Shown here: positions 8,720-16,789 of the stretch, piece by piece
Layout: each line of letters starts with the position of its first letter
Numbering within the stretch: the stretch's first letter is position 1
Assembly: GCA_021732025.1 (NCBI GenBank)
Contig: JAKFVU010000036.1
Span: 1 to 64,000, forward strand
Reading direction: 5' to 3'
DNA: 64,000 nucleotides
DNA from: Candidatus Obscuribacterales bacterium
GTDB taxonomy: Bacteria; Cyanobacteriota; Vampirovibrionia; Obscuribacterales; Obscuribacteraceae
Program-made: the position numbers and the translations under genes
The notes under the pieces: generated by a model
The model's input: the letters and a program-made list of their open reading frames with translations, nothing else
What the model was told of the DNA's origin: nothing
The model's database searches: none

Positions 8720-9163
8720 TCAGCTCTTGTTTGCGCTTTGACTCGGCAAGAGCCAATGACTAACGCTCGCTGCTGCCAGGCTTACAACCATAGCCCAGAT
8801 GCCGTTGCCTACAACAAACCAGCCGTCATAGTGAGTGACCGCTGCACTCGAATATGAGTTGCTATGCGCTTCCAGCAACATCAAGATCGCCGATGCATCG
8901 ATGGCCAATCCCACAGGAATGACAATCGAAACAAACCAGCGTGTGGCAAGGGCTTCTCTCTGCAAGATGAACCAGGGTGCCACGCTGAGCAGCGATAGCA
9001 TGAGTGAGAGCGGCAGGAGGCCGAGCAAGTTGGCTGCTGTCGGCAGATTGCCGAAGCATATTGCCAGGGCCGAAATCACCACCAGAGGGGCAGCTATGCC
9101 GGCGAGAGTGGCAGCGAAGAATCGCTTTGCTGGTGTGTGTATGCTGTTACGAGGAGCAGACAT
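8720..9163 (-). CDS. small polytopic membrane protein, 147 aa
   Basis: No family recognised. Four hydrophobic segments are visible: residues about 18-38 (LAGIAAPLVVISALAICFG), 44-66, 76-97 and 122-140. Loops are short, with a Ser-rich loop near residue 102. The start ATG (9161-9163) has AAAGGA upstream. It lies 18 bases downstream of a second small membrane protein gene on the same strand, so the two are probably one transcript and may form a complex. No transport or catalytic motif is visible. Confidence 0.7.
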   Translation of the reverse strand: MSAPRNSIHTPAKRFFAATLAGIAAPLVVISALAICFGNLPTAANLLGLLPLSLMLSLLSVAPWFILQREALATRWFVSIVIPVGLAIDASAILMLLEAHSNSYSSAAVTHYDGWFVVGNGIWAMVVSLAAASVSHWLLPSQSANKS

Positions 9164-9181
9164 TTTGGTTTTCCTTTGAGG

Positions 9182-9409
9182 TTAGGCCAGCCAAATCACC
9201 ATTGCAGCCAGAGCCGCATGCATGGCGAAGATTAGGCTGCAGATCAGCCGCGTTTTGCCGTCTTTGGCGTAGCGCGAACCGAAGGTGCCGATGAGAGAAC
9301 CTTGCGACAGGATCATTCCCGCCGCAAAGTATTTGATGACCATCGCAGCCTGGGTAGAGGCTTCTGCCAAAGGGACATCGCGAAGGTCGGCAATAAACTG
9401 TGAGAGCAT
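9182..9409 (-). CDS. small membrane protein, 75 aa
   Basis: Two hydrophobic helices are visible (MVIKYFAAGMILSQGSLIGT and LICSLIFAMHAALAAMVIW) joined by a short basic loop (SRYAKDGKTR), after an amphipathic N-terminus. First gene of a pair with the 147-residue membrane protein. ATG at 9407-9409 with an AAGAAAG-type ribosome site. Function unknown. Confidence 0.65.
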   Translation of the reverse strand: MLSQFIADLRDVPLAEASTQAAMVIKYFAAGMILSQGSLIGTFGSRYAKDGKTRLICSLIFAMHAALAAMVIWLA

Positions 9410-9489
9410 TTTTCGAACTTTCTTCTGATTCTTAGTGTTCGTAAAGAATGGCTGAGGCAGCAGCTAACTATAGTAAATGGTAGTCAAGC

Positions 9490-9533
9490 GGTAAAACAAA
9501 ATGAGAGAGGTTAGTGTCTTAGACACGCCTCTC
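9490..9533 (-). terminator. terminator of the 107-aa gene (minus strand)
   Basis: Stem GAGAGG/CCTCTC (9505-9510 with 9528-9533) with an inner GTGTC/GACAC stem; read on the minus strand it is followed by ATTTTGTTTT. Downstream of the gene at 9566-9889. Confidence 0.7.
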
Positions 9534-9565
9534 CCATTCTGCCGTTACGACCGATTGGTCAAGAT

Positions 9566-9889
9566 TTAGTCTTCTTCGCGCGGGAAGAGCGTGACGATGG
9601 TGGGGACGCCCATGTACTCGGAGGGAATCTTGCCCATGTTGGCCGCGAACAGTTCGGGGTCGACATGGTACTGGATGAAGCCGCGGCTCAGCCAGGCGTC
9701 GAGCACGTGTGAGCCCGGTTTGACGAATTCAGCCTGGAAAGCCTTGAGGGCGGCTTCTTCGTCGACGGGAGTGGGGGCGGGCGCTTGGGAGGGGGTCGAG
9801 GTGTTCACTGAAAGTGCTCCTGTATCGGTAGAACCGACACGGTTAGGAGAGTTTTTTGACCGGACAAGGCTCTTTTTGAAAAGAGCCAA
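9566..9889 (-). CDS. hypothetical protein, 107 aa
   Basis: No family recognised. The first 45 residues are Ser/Thr/Pro/Ala-rich and probably disordered. The last 60 form a compact-looking segment (EEAALKAFQAEFVKPGSHVLDAW, then VDPELFAANMGKIPSEYMGV) with mixed helix and strand. Codons end largely in C or G, unlike the preceding AT-richer genes, as in the other single genes of this island. It has its own terminator and sits alone between gene-free stretches. Confidence 0.65.
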   Translation of the reverse strand: MALFKKSLVRSKNSPNRVGSTDTGALSVNTSTPSQAPAPTPVDEEAALKAFQAEFVKPGSHVLDAWLSRGFIQYHVDPELFAANMGKIPSEYMGVPTIVTLFPREED

Positions 9890-9927
9890 CTAGCCGGGGG
9901 AAGAGGGACGATTGGAATGGACAGTGA

Positions 9928-9976
9928 GAAGGGAGAGCTTCACTGACTTGACTGGCCAGTTGATTGCTCTCCCTTC
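9928..9976. terminator. long hairpin between the 107-aa gene and PlsC gene
   Basis: Perfect 11-bp stem GAAGGGAGAGC (9928-9938) with 9966-9976 around a 27-base loop that itself contains ACTGGCCAGT. No T-run follows on either strand, so it may stabilise a transcript end rather than act as a classical terminator. It lies 100 bases after the PlsC stop on the minus strand. Confidence 0.45.
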
Positions 9977-10076
9977 AACGCATCGGTAGCGTAGTTCTGT
10001 TTCTTTGGTCGCTAAGGCCTTGTTCAGGCCCTAGAGCAGTTCTGTTGGGTAGCCTTGAGCCGACGGTCACAACAGG

Positions 10077-10868
10077 CTATCTGCCGTCGACAGGCAGATG
10101 CGTTGTCGCACATGCCTGAGTGACGATAGCCTCGCGCACGACTTCGGTGACATTGTCTGAGGTCATGGGCGTGATGTCGTTGATGTAAATCGGCTTGCCG
10201 ACGGTGATGGTGACACCACCGCGCCATTTGAAACCCATGGCTCCGTAAGAGCCACCAGCGGTAGCTTCGTCACGCTTGCCGAAGCAAAGGTGAATGGGGA
10301 CGATGCCGACCTTTTCTTTCTTCTCAAGCCGCTCGTAAGCGCCAATGGCGATCAGAGCTGAGCCTTTCTTGAAGGGAAGATAGGTGCCGGAGTTGGAGAT
10401 TTTTCCTTCCGGAAAAACGACCAACGTATCGCCGCCAACCAGCACTTTGATTGCCGGTTCGATGACGGTTTTACCTTTGGTGCGGTCGACTGCGAAGCAG
10501 CCAAACGCGCCCATAACTATTGCTTTCAATCCCCAGAGGCCGCGCATTTCTTCTTGCGCTGTCATATACCTAGGCATACGACGCATGATGGAATAGACAA
10601 CTGGTGCGTCGAACATCGAACTGTGGTTGGGGCAGAAAATGAGACGCCCGGGGGCGACCAGATTCTCCTTGCCGACAATGCGAATGCGTCCGACCTGGAT
10701 GTAGACCCAGAGGCGCGCCAGATATTTACCAACAAGCTGGAGGGGACGGAACGACTTCGGAATGAACCCGCTTGTAAGACACAGGTCCACATACTCGCGG
10801 AATTTCTTTCTCCAAGTGGCGACGAATTCCTTGACGAGATGTGAACCCCTATTGAATGGGGTTTTCAC
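10077..10868 (-). CDS. 1-acyl-sn-glycerol-3-phosphate acyltransferase (PlsC family)
   Basis: Transfers an acyl chain to lysophosphatidate or a related lysolipid at the cytoplasmic membrane. Seen: motif I NHSSMFD (H-x4-D) near residue 91, motif III FPEGKISNSGTYLPFKKG near residues 153-170, and a motif IV-like stretch VPIHLCF. Length 263 is normal for the family. Start is GTG (10866-10868) with AAAGGAG upstream, itself directly after a perfect hairpin. Codons are rich in C and G at third positions. A second, distant family member lies at 54576-55439. Confidence 0.9.
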   Translation of the reverse strand: MKTPFNRGSHLVKEFVATWRKKFREYVDLCLTSGFIPKSFRPLQLVGKYLARLWVYIQVGRIRIVGKENLVAPGRLIFCPNHSSMFDAPVVYSIMRRMPRYMTAQEEMRGLWGLKAIVMGAFGCFAVDRTKGKTVIEPAIKVLVGGDTLVVFPEGKISNSGTYLPFKKGSALIAIGAYERLEKKEKVGIVPIHLCFGKRDEATAGGSYGAMGFKWRGGVTITVGKPIYINDITPMTSDNVTEVVREAIVTQACATTHLPVDGR

Positions 10869-10880
10869 GATAAGTCTCCT

Positions 10881-10900
10881 TTACTCACGTTGGTGAGTAA
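10881..10900 (-). promoter_or_regulatory. hairpin touching the ribosome-binding site of the PlsC gene
   Basis: Perfect 8-bp stem with four-base loop (TTACTCAC, GTTG, GTGAGTAA) in the 5' leader. On the minus strand its last bases run straight into the AAAGGAG ribosome site, so folding would affect its access. Control function is inferred from position. Confidence 0.5.
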
Positions 10901-11592
10901 GTTTTTGTTTTTGATGGAAGTAGAGAAAGATGGAAGCTGGAATTTTCTAGAACCTGCCTACCGACCTGAACACACAACACTTCTCGCTCCGCTAGGGAAT
11001 GGTCGAAAAGTTGCCGTGACAATCTGTGCGCCTTGAGGAGGTGCGGAGAAGGTCACAAGAAGTGCAAGGGGGCTTGAGGGGGTGGAGGTTCGTTCCAGAA
11101 TAGGTTTGATTGAGATGCGCTGACAAACTAACCGAAGCTTGTACTGGCTATCAATGCTTCTATCTGGTGTTCTACTTAACCTTATGACTAGAGATATAGA
11201 AAATCTTGAAAGTAGCGTCTGATCTGAAATCATAGCTAATGGCGTAGCTCTGCGAGGGTACCCCGAAAATGCTTTATGAGTAACCTCTTAATCGCAAGTG
11301 GTTACCGATTGACGAGGCGCGCGAGGTGTTTGCAGATCACTCGCTGGTTAAAGCCTGACGAGTGCTGATTTTATTAGGTTTTCAAGAAGATAAAGGATAG
11401 GTTAAGGTTATCACTTATACACTTCAACAAAACCGGATAAATCAAAGACCTAGACCACTAACCAGCTCAGCAACCAACCCATTCCAGAAGCTCTCATCAA
11501 GCTTTTCGAAGTAGACCGCTGGTGTTAACCTCTTTTTCTGAGGTGCTGTGCGAGTTAACCTAGTGTCTCAACCAAAGTAGAAAGGAGCCATT
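10901..11592. other. gene-free stretch of about 690 bases between divergent genes
   Basis: Lies between the minus-strand PlsC gene and the plus-strand CYTH gene, so it should hold two promoters and two leaders. No convincing gene: a 91-codon open frame on the minus strand (10958-11233) has no ribosome site and an unlikely composition. GTTAACCT occurs twice within 40 bases (about 11524-11562). I see no tRNA or known riboswitch. Confidence 0.5.
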
Positions 11593-12303
11593 ATGAGAAT
11601 CTTGCTTAAGTGCCTCTGGCGGCTCGTTTTTTCGTGGCGCATGCCCGAACGACAAGCACCACGATTTACTTCTAAAACAACCACTACAAGCAAACCGTCC
11701 GCAGCGCATAACAACGCTCACCATGACGCCACTCCTAACTTCGAAGTTGAACGCAAGTTCCGTCTTCAAGATAGTGAGCTTGGTGCCTTCAACGAACGAC
11801 TCGTGCAAATGGGTTTTTCGCAAGGGCGTTTGATTGCTATGACCGACCAGTTTTTACCTGTCAAAGTCAAAGGCGAGATGCTCCGTATTCGCGATGAAGT
11901 CGTGGGTACTGAGAGCTGGACGCTTCTGACAATCAAAGAGTGGGTGAACATTGCCGGTGGCCGTGAGCGTCGTGAGACAGAGGGGAAACTTTCTGCCTTC
12001 ACTCGGCGTTTTCTGCTCGCATTCGGTGGTCTGCTCAACGGCGGCAAGCTCATGTCATTTTCCAAGCAGCGTCTGGAGCATCACAATGCTTCTATGCCTG
12101 GGGTAGTGATTACGCTGGACGACGTTTCTGGCCTGGGTAAGCACTCGGGTCGCTATGCCGAAATTGAGGTCCTCGTTCCTCAAGACGGCGATGTAGAGTC
12201 AGCTCGTGCACAGATAGCGCAGCTTGCTCGTACTGTGTTTGACGAGGAACGTGCACCTGTCGAAATGTCGTACCAACTGATGTTGGAAGACTCTCTTCGT
12301 TAG
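11593..12303 (+). CDS. CYTH domain protein (triphosphate tunnel metalloenzyme family)
   Basis: 236 residues. After a basic, probably disordered N-terminal 48 residues comes a CYTH domain, an eight-stranded tunnel that hydrolyses triphosphate compounds (PPPi, ThTP) or cyclises nucleotides. Seen: the ExExK signature in FEVERKFRL, LRIRDE, LTIKEW, a basic strand RERRETEGK, FSKQR, and the acidic strands VVITLDDVSGLGKHSGRYAEIEV typical of the family. A TTM triphosphatase is the likely activity, although the substrate is open. ATG 11593 with AAAGGAG. Terminator follows. Single gene; context gives no pathway. Confidence 0.85.
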   Translation: MRILLKCLWRLVFSWRMPERQAPRFTSKTTTTSKPSAAHNNAHHDATPNFEVERKFRLQDSELGAFNERLVQMGFSQGRLIAMTDQFLPVKVKGEMLRIRDEVVGTESWTLLTIKEWVNIAGGRERRETEGKLSAFTRRFLLAFGGLLNGGKLMSFSKQRLEHHNASMPGVVITLDDVSGLGKHSGRYAEIEVLVPQDGDVESARAQIAQLARTVFDEERAPVEMSYQLMLEDSLR

Positions 12304-12346
12304 GCGTTGATGTAATTAGGTTTGGTTTAGTTAAACCCGACCGCAA

Positions 12347-12378
12347 GGGGAAGGCATGTCTGCTTTCCCCTCATTTTT
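12347..12378 (+). terminator. Rho-independent terminator
   Basis: Stem GGGGAAGGCA (12347-12356) with TGCTTTCCCC (12361-12370), one G-T pair, four-base loop, followed by TCATTTTT. Ends the CYTH transcript. Confidence 0.8.
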
Positions 12379-12474
12379 CTATAACCGCTCCGGCTGATGC
12401 CTGCGTAAGTGGCTTCGAGGTCTTTGACTCGAGGCTCTTTGCGCTTGCGTTCAGTTTGGACTCAAAACGGGATT

Positions 12475-12488
12475 CGGCCTCACGGCCG
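12475..12488 (+). promoter_or_regulatory. small hairpin upstream of the AAA+ gene ribosome site
   Basis: Perfect 5-bp GC stem CGGCC/GGCCG with loop TCAC, about 10 bases before the AAAGGAG of the AAA+ gene. The same arrangement recurs upstream of other genes in the window. Confidence 0.35.
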
Positions 12489-12509
12489 TGCCCACAAAGG
12501 AGACTTGTT

Positions 12510-14048
12510 ATGACTACGCAAATGAAACCAGCTACCAAAACCAGCAAAGGCCGCAGGCTTGACCTGAGCAGCCCAACCCGTTCCGAAATCGACATGACCG
12601 ACTTCCTCGGTCAGCGTCTGATCGGACAGAGCGACGCCATTTCGGCGGCCGTTCGCATCAAGTCACGCGCTTTGAGCCCTCTTCGCGATGGCAACAAGTG
12701 CGCCGGCTTTTACTACTTCATCGGTGAACCCGGTGTCGGCAAGACCGAGCTGATGAAGCTCTTGGCTCTCTACGTTCACGGCAACCCGAACGCCTACGTC
12801 AAGCTCGACGGCGGCTCGCTGGCTGAAAAGCACCAGGCAGCTCGCCTGATTGGTGCTCCGACCGGCTACAAGGGCTACCAGGAACCGGAAGACCAGGAGA
12901 AGGACAAGGCCGCCTTCGATAAGAAGCTGGAAGAGCTTCAGAAGGTCGACCCCGAGAAGGCCGCCAAGACTTTCCGCCGCGATCCTCGCAAGCTGCTTTC
13001 CCGGGTCAACCTGGAAGCCTCGCGTCGTGGTTCGAAAGTGCCGGTGATCTTCCTCTTCATCGACGAGGCCGACAAGCTGCACCAGTCCATCGACGACCTG
13101 CTGCTCAACGCCATCGAAGACGGCATCCTCAACCTGGCCGACAACGAAGAAGTGCAGTTCACCGACGTTGTCATCGTCATGGCCGGCAACACCGGTTCTG
13201 CCGATGTGGTCGACCGCAAGGAAAAGATCGGCTTCGTTCGTGAAACGGTCGTTCAGAAGCAGGATGCCTCGAAAGAGATCATTCTGTCGGCGATGAAGAC
13301 CCGTCACCGTCCGGAGTTCCTCGATCGTCTCGACGAGGTGATTTTCTTCCGCGCCTTGGGCAAGGAAGACCTGCGTTCGATCACTACTCTTCGCCTCAAT
13401 GAAGTGGTCAACCGCTTCTTGAGCGTGATGGAGCGCGGTAAGGCTTTCACCGTTTCGGTGGAAGATTCTGCTCGCGACTTCATTCTCGATGAAGCGATGA
13501 AGGGCACGGGCAACGCTCGTAAGATCAAGCGTACGGTGAAGAAGTACTTCACTGACTCGCTGGATCGCCTGTGCACCAAGATCGCTGAAGGCGAAGATGG
13601 CTTCGAAGACGTTCGCGCTGGCGACCTGGTCAAGGTCACGCATTCGAACGGCGGCGTGGCACTCGACTTCGACGTGTTCGACGACGAAGGCGACCTCTCG
13701 GCCGCCGACTCGTTCACCACTCACAAGCCTGACTCCACGGTGGCACAGCGCCATCTGGGAGAAGTTCGTCAAATCGAAGCCGCTGCAAAGCGTGCCAAGA
13801 CGGCGAGCAAGAAGGTTTACTCGGTAGTCATCGAAGCCGAAAATGCGGCTCAGATGGGTGTCGAGCGTAGTGATGCCGTGCTGGTTCTGACTCAGCATCT
13901 GGGTCTGGAACTGGTGTTCGTGGGATGCGCATTCAGGGCCCCCTGGAAGTTGGAGTTGCGCGTTGAAGCAACTGACGAACAGCTCGTTTTCATCAAGGAT
14001 CGCTTCAAGACGAACGGCGTTGTTGCCCTCGTTGCGGATGCCGAGTAA
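12510..14048 (+). CDS. single-ring Clp-type AAA+ ATPase with unknown C-terminal domain
   Basis: 512-residue AAA+ protein similar to the second ATPase ring of ClpA/ClpB (AAA_2 type); such rings use ATP to unfold or remodel proteins. Seen: Walker A GEPGVGKTE near residue 72, a charged insertion around residues 125-165 (EPEDQEKDKAAFDKKLEEL), Walker B FLFIDEAD near 187, sensor 1 around VMAGNTGS, arginine region HRPEFLDRLDEV, a small helical domain, and sensor 2-like GNARKIKR near 335. The last 130 residues form a separate mixed domain I do not recognise. There is no N-domain, first ring or protease-binding IGF/IGL-type loop that I can identify. Start ATG 12510 has AAAGGAG; the 18-codon upstream extension lacks one. 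Strongly C/G-ending codons suggest high expression. Confidence 0.85.
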   Translation: MTTQMKPATKTSKGRRLDLSSPTRSEIDMTDFLGQRLIGQSDAISAAVRIKSRALSPLRDGNKCAGFYYFIGEPGVGKTELMKLLALYVHGNPNAYVKLDGGSLAEKHQAARLIGAPTGYKGYQEPEDQEKDKAAFDKKLEELQKVDPEKAAKTFRRDPRKLLSRVNLEASRRGSKVPVIFLFIDEADKLHQSIDDLLLNAIEDGILNLADNEEVQFTDVVIVMAGNTGSADVVDRKEKIGFVRETVVQKQDASKEIILSAMKTRHRPEFLDRLDEVIFFRALGKEDLRSITTLRLNEVVNRFLSVMERGKAFTVSVEDSARDFILDEAMKGTGNARKIKRTVKKYFTDSLDRLCTKIAEGEDGFEDVRAGDLVKVTHSNGGVALDFDVFDDEGDLSAADSFTTHKPDSTVAQRHLGEVRQIEAAAKRAKTASKKVYSVVIEAENAAQMGVERSDAVLVLTQHLGLELVFVGCAFRAPWKLELRVEATDEQLVFIKDRFKTNGVVALVADAE

Positions 14049-14070
14049 TTGGCGGAGACTGAGTCTGCGT

Positions 14071-14142
14071 GAATGAGCCTTGGGTTAGTGGTGTGGAACA
14101 GAGCAATCTGTTTTACACCGCTGCCCTCGGCTCATTCTTTTT
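14071..14142 (+). terminator. Rho-independent terminator
   Basis: GAATGAGCC (14071-14079) pairs perfectly with GGCTCATTC (14129-14137), with a further inner stem (GGTGT/ACACC), then CTTTTTGG. Downstream of the AAA+ gene. The following gene-free stretch 14143-14470 holds only AT-rich sequence and a small GGCCA/TGGCC hairpin near 14220-14236. Confidence 0.75.
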
Positions 14143-14470
14143 GGTTTGAATTATTGTCTTCTATAGTAGAATAGCGTATCTTTGAATCAGTGGCTCGCGC
14201 GCTTGTGAGAACCTTGAACCGGCCATAAAGTGGCCACTTGGCTTTGTTATAACAAAAAGTAATGAAGAACTGTTGCGTGTACCGGGCTGGATGTATAGGT
14301 TCATTATCATCACCCCCAAATTTGCAAAATAGACTCTAAACGCCAATATCTGCTATCTGGTCAGAACATCTTGAACTTTCATTTGCTGCCTCCGCAGTAC
14401 GTGGTTTACCTGATTTTTGACGCAGCGCAGACGGGGATTAACGAACTAAAAAATTCAATGGAGACTCCCT

Positions 14471-14992
14471 ATGTTTGCCAAAGTAAAACTCATTGCCAGT
14501 GCGCTCCGTCGCCGGCTTTTTCTTGTAAATCGTGGAGACAGCAATCAATTGCCTCTCGATCCCAATTGCTTGCCCTTCGCCTCTCTCACGCGGCAAGAGC
14601 AATTTGTGGTTACGCAGTATTTGATTAGCGTCTCCGAGCTGGTTGGCTTGCTGAACTGCATGCAGTCGCGTGGCCGAGCGGTAGATCACAATCTGGTGCT
14701 GGCAAATTTTGCCAAAGGTGAGGCCGAATATGTTGCAGCTGGTTTCATGCCGTTCATGCCTGGTGCCCTCAAGGCCTCCGGTCTGACTTCGCTTGAGCCT
14801 CATGCCATTGACCGCAGCCTTTTAGTTCGTCGCAGCACCGGCGAGAACCATGCTTGCTTTGCCGCAGTGATGCGCCAACAGGTGGAACGTTTGCTGCGTA
14901 GCGGCAAAGTGATCAAGCTTGATTCGCAGGCCGCAGAGCAGCGTCTGAAAGAATTGTGTGAGGCTTCACGCCCGGACAATTCACAGCTGTAG
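14471..14992 (+). CDS. hypothetical protein, 173 aa
   Basis: No family recognised. ATG 14471 has GGAG upstream. Basic N-terminus (VKLIASALRRRLFL), a predicted helix-rich middle (QEQFVVTQYLISVSELVGLLN), a small Gly/Pro segment (GFMPFMPGALKAS) and a C-terminal amphipathic helix region (MRQQVERLLRSGKVIKLDSQ). Probably soluble. It stands alone, with its own long leader and a hairpin after it. Confidence 0.65.
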   Translation: MFAKVKLIASALRRRLFLVNRGDSNQLPLDPNCLPFASLTRQEQFVVTQYLISVSELVGLLNCMQSRGRAVDHNLVLANFAKGEAEYVAAGFMPFMPGALKASGLTSLEPHAIDRSLLVRRSTGENHACFAAVMRQQVERLLRSGKVIKLDSQAAEQRLKELCEASRPDNSQL

Positions 14993-15027
14993 TCAAACCA
15001 GCAGTGATCGCATGTGAGTACTAAGGT

Positions 15028-15066
15028 GCGAGGAAGAGAGAGGTCTATGGCCACTTTCTTCCTCGC
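15028..15066 (+). terminator. hairpin after the 173-aa gene
   Basis: GCGAGGAAG (15028-15036) pairs perfectly with CTTCCTCGC (15058-15066). No immediate T-run on the plus strand; an A-run follows at 15080-15087. Probable transcript end. Confidence 0.5.
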
Positions 15067-15566
15067 CGCCTCTCATCGTAAAAAAAATAGTTCATTTCAC
15101 TATATAAAGTCGTATTTTGGTTTGATCTTTTGTAGCTGACTTAACTCTTCGTAAAGTGGCTGTTACATTCACTTTCAGGTTACAGAACATTGCCAAATGT
15201 AAGTAAATATCAATTGAAAAGGGCTTGCCTAGCGCTGCTTTCTAATTATTTTGTTGAGATCTTTCAGAGTGTTAACTGAAATGACCCACCCAGTTTGCTT
15301 TTGCGCCTCTGGATGTTCAAGGGTAATGGTGCAATTCAACTTTTCCTTTCTCAGGCATCCAACGACTCTTACTCAACCAAACCCAAACCGTTATTCGCTA
15401 CAAGCCCCTGACCAGAAGCACGCAAGTGCCTCAGGTAAGTGACGTTGGAAGAGTTGAATTGAACTAAACGCAATGTTCTACGAGCAGTGGCAAACAAGCA
15501 TTGCTCTATGAGCATTGCCTTAAGCCCTGTTTCACAAGCACTGCACAAACAATCGAAAGAGGAAAT
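15067..15566 (+). other. gene-free stretch of 500 bases, probable long leader
   Basis: No supported gene. It contains an inverted pair CAATTCAAC (about 15331) and GTTGAATTG (about 15451), and three similar short blocks (ACAAGCATTGC, GAGCATTGC, ACAAGCACTGC) in the last 70 bases before the next gene. It could fold as a structured leader; no known riboswitch class is recognisable by eye. Confidence 0.4.
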
Positions 15567-16334
15567 ATGCACAGCGCCAACACTTTGACCCTCGTCCTCT
15601 CCAGCTATGCTGCAGCATGCCAGAGAACTGACGCCAATTTCACCGCCACCCGCAATCGCATTGAAGCGCCCCTCATCGCCGCTCGTGAAGCCCTGAGACA
15701 CGCTAAGGCGACAACCCTGCAAGAACTCGTTATCACCTGCGAGCGTGCCTACCAGGCGGCGCAGAAGCTCTACGAGAATGAGTATCGTCTGGCAGGAAGC
15801 AACCATGGCCAGGCCATCACCCGCGCACTCGCAGCACTTGATCAACGCAAGTTGGTTATTGCTTCCGAGCGTGCTGCCAGACTTTCCCAAGCACAGACCC
15901 GCTACGAGCAGGTTTGTGCTGAAGCCGGTTCGCCCGATCACATTTCGTGCTTGCCGGCTTTTGATGCTCTCAAGCTTGAAGAGGTCGAAGCCGATGAAGC
16001 TCGCGACGAACAGTTGCGAGACAGTCACGATATCTATTTGAGCGACAAGCGCGAACAAGACATCATCTATGCCGACCGTCTGGTTGCCATCGAGCGCCAA
16101 AAGCGCGAGAGCATCGACCAGGCCAAGCAAGTGTTCGACCTCGCCGTCAGTCAGTTGATTCCTCCTCTTGAAGCTGCTCTCGGCTCTGCTCAGGCCGCTT
16201 TCAACGAAGAACTCTACACCGTCACCAGCCTCTACAACCAGACGCGCAAGCAGCGCCTCGGTATTTATGAGGGCTTCCAGAATGGCAACAGCACGCAGTC
16301 GCAAGCAATTCGCTGGCTTGACCAGATAAATTGA
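15567..16334 (+). CDS. helical coiled-coil-like protein, 255 aa
   Basis: No family recognised. Nearly all helix by composition: long runs of Ala, Glu, Arg, Gln and Leu (for example ARLSQAQTRYEQVCAEAG; DRLVAIERQKRESIDQAKQ), interrupted by one loop with Pro/Gly/Cys near residue 120. No signal peptide or membrane segment. ATG 15567 has AGAGGAAAT directly before; the open frame from 15501 has no ribosome site. Codons are C/G-ending as in the neighbouring island genes. The pattern suggests an elongated helical scaffold or oligomer. Confidence 0.65.
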   Translation: MHSANTLTLVLSSYAAACQRTDANFTATRNRIEAPLIAAREALRHAKATTLQELVITCERAYQAAQKLYENEYRLAGSNHGQAITRALAALDQRKLVIASERAARLSQAQTRYEQVCAEAGSPDHISCLPAFDALKLEEVEADEARDEQLRDSHDIYLSDKREQDIIYADRLVAIERQKRESIDQAKQVFDLAVSQLIPPLEAALGSAQAAFNEELYTVTSLYNQTRKQRLGIYEGFQNGNSTQSQAIRWLDQIN

Positions 16335-16400
16335 TCTACTACAGCTGGCGCTGAAAGTGACAACTGATGTGACTTGGTAGATAAGTATTTTTGTTATGTT

Positions 16401-16440
16401 AGCGGCGGCATACTCGTTGAGTGTGTCGCCGCTTTTTTTT
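16401..16440 (+). terminator. Rho-independent terminator
   Basis: AGCGGCG (16401-16407) pairs with CGCCGCT (16426-16432), with an inner CATACT/AGTGTG stem, followed by eight T. Ends the 255-aa gene. Confidence 0.9.
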
Positions 16441-16567
16441 TGCAGGTCTTGCTCAAATTCATTTTTTTATTTTTCTACTACATTCTATAATATGTAATTA
16501 ATTAGTAGATATTTCTTTTTCCTTAACAATCTATTGAACTATTTTTTTGTTCGAGCATAATGGGTTG

Positions 16568-16654
16568 ATGAACAAGAATTGCTACATGCTTCCCACCCAA
16601 CAGATTGTCGCCGAAGGCGCCAAGAAGAGGAGCACGTCGCAGAGTATGCACTGA
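16568..16654 (+). CDS. possible 28-residue small ORF or short RNA
   Basis: Between two strong terminators (16401-16440 and 16700-16729) lies about 260 bases with its own possible transcript: a TATAAT at 16486-16491 followed by a short frame from ATG 16568 to TGA 16654, and then a textbook terminator. The peptide would be basic in its second half. No ribosome site is clear, so a small untranslated RNA is equally possible. Kept as a candidate only. Confidence 0.2.
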   Translation: MNKNCYMLPTQQIVAEGAKKRSTSQSMH

Positions 16655-16699
16655 AAGAATCTAGAATTCACATTTCGCATTCAGTTCAGCTTATTCGAC

Positions 16700-16729
16700 G
16701 GCTCCCAGTAAAAAGGGAGCCTTTTTTTT
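16700..16729 (+). terminator. Rho-independent terminator
   Basis: Perfect 7-bp stem GGCTCCC/GGGAGCC (16700-16706 with 16715-16721), then eight T. Lies 60 bases before the ABC ATPase gene, so it ends a transcript from the preceding gene-free region or attenuates the ABC operon. Confidence 0.85.
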
Positions 16730-16789
16730 GCTGAATTTTGTTCTAACGACGCTGACCCTTGTACACCCATGGAGAGAGAAAGTGCACTA

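Noticed and set aside
10958-11233. 91-codon open frame in the gene-free stretch
   Set aside because: No ribosome site, rare-codon pattern and no protein-like pattern of strands or helices.
12663-13898. 411-codon open frame on the minus strand opposite the AAA+ gene
   Set aside because: Antisense shadow of a gene with full Walker motifs; no ribosome site.
15369-16304. 311-codon open frame on the minus strand
   Set aside because: Opposite the 255-aa helical gene, which has AGAGGAAAT and a terminator in the correct direction.
9490-16440. Prophage or jumbo-phage island
   Set aside because: Single genes with unknown proteins and AAA+ suggested this, but no capsid, terminase, integrase, tail or lysis gene and no attachment repeats are visible.
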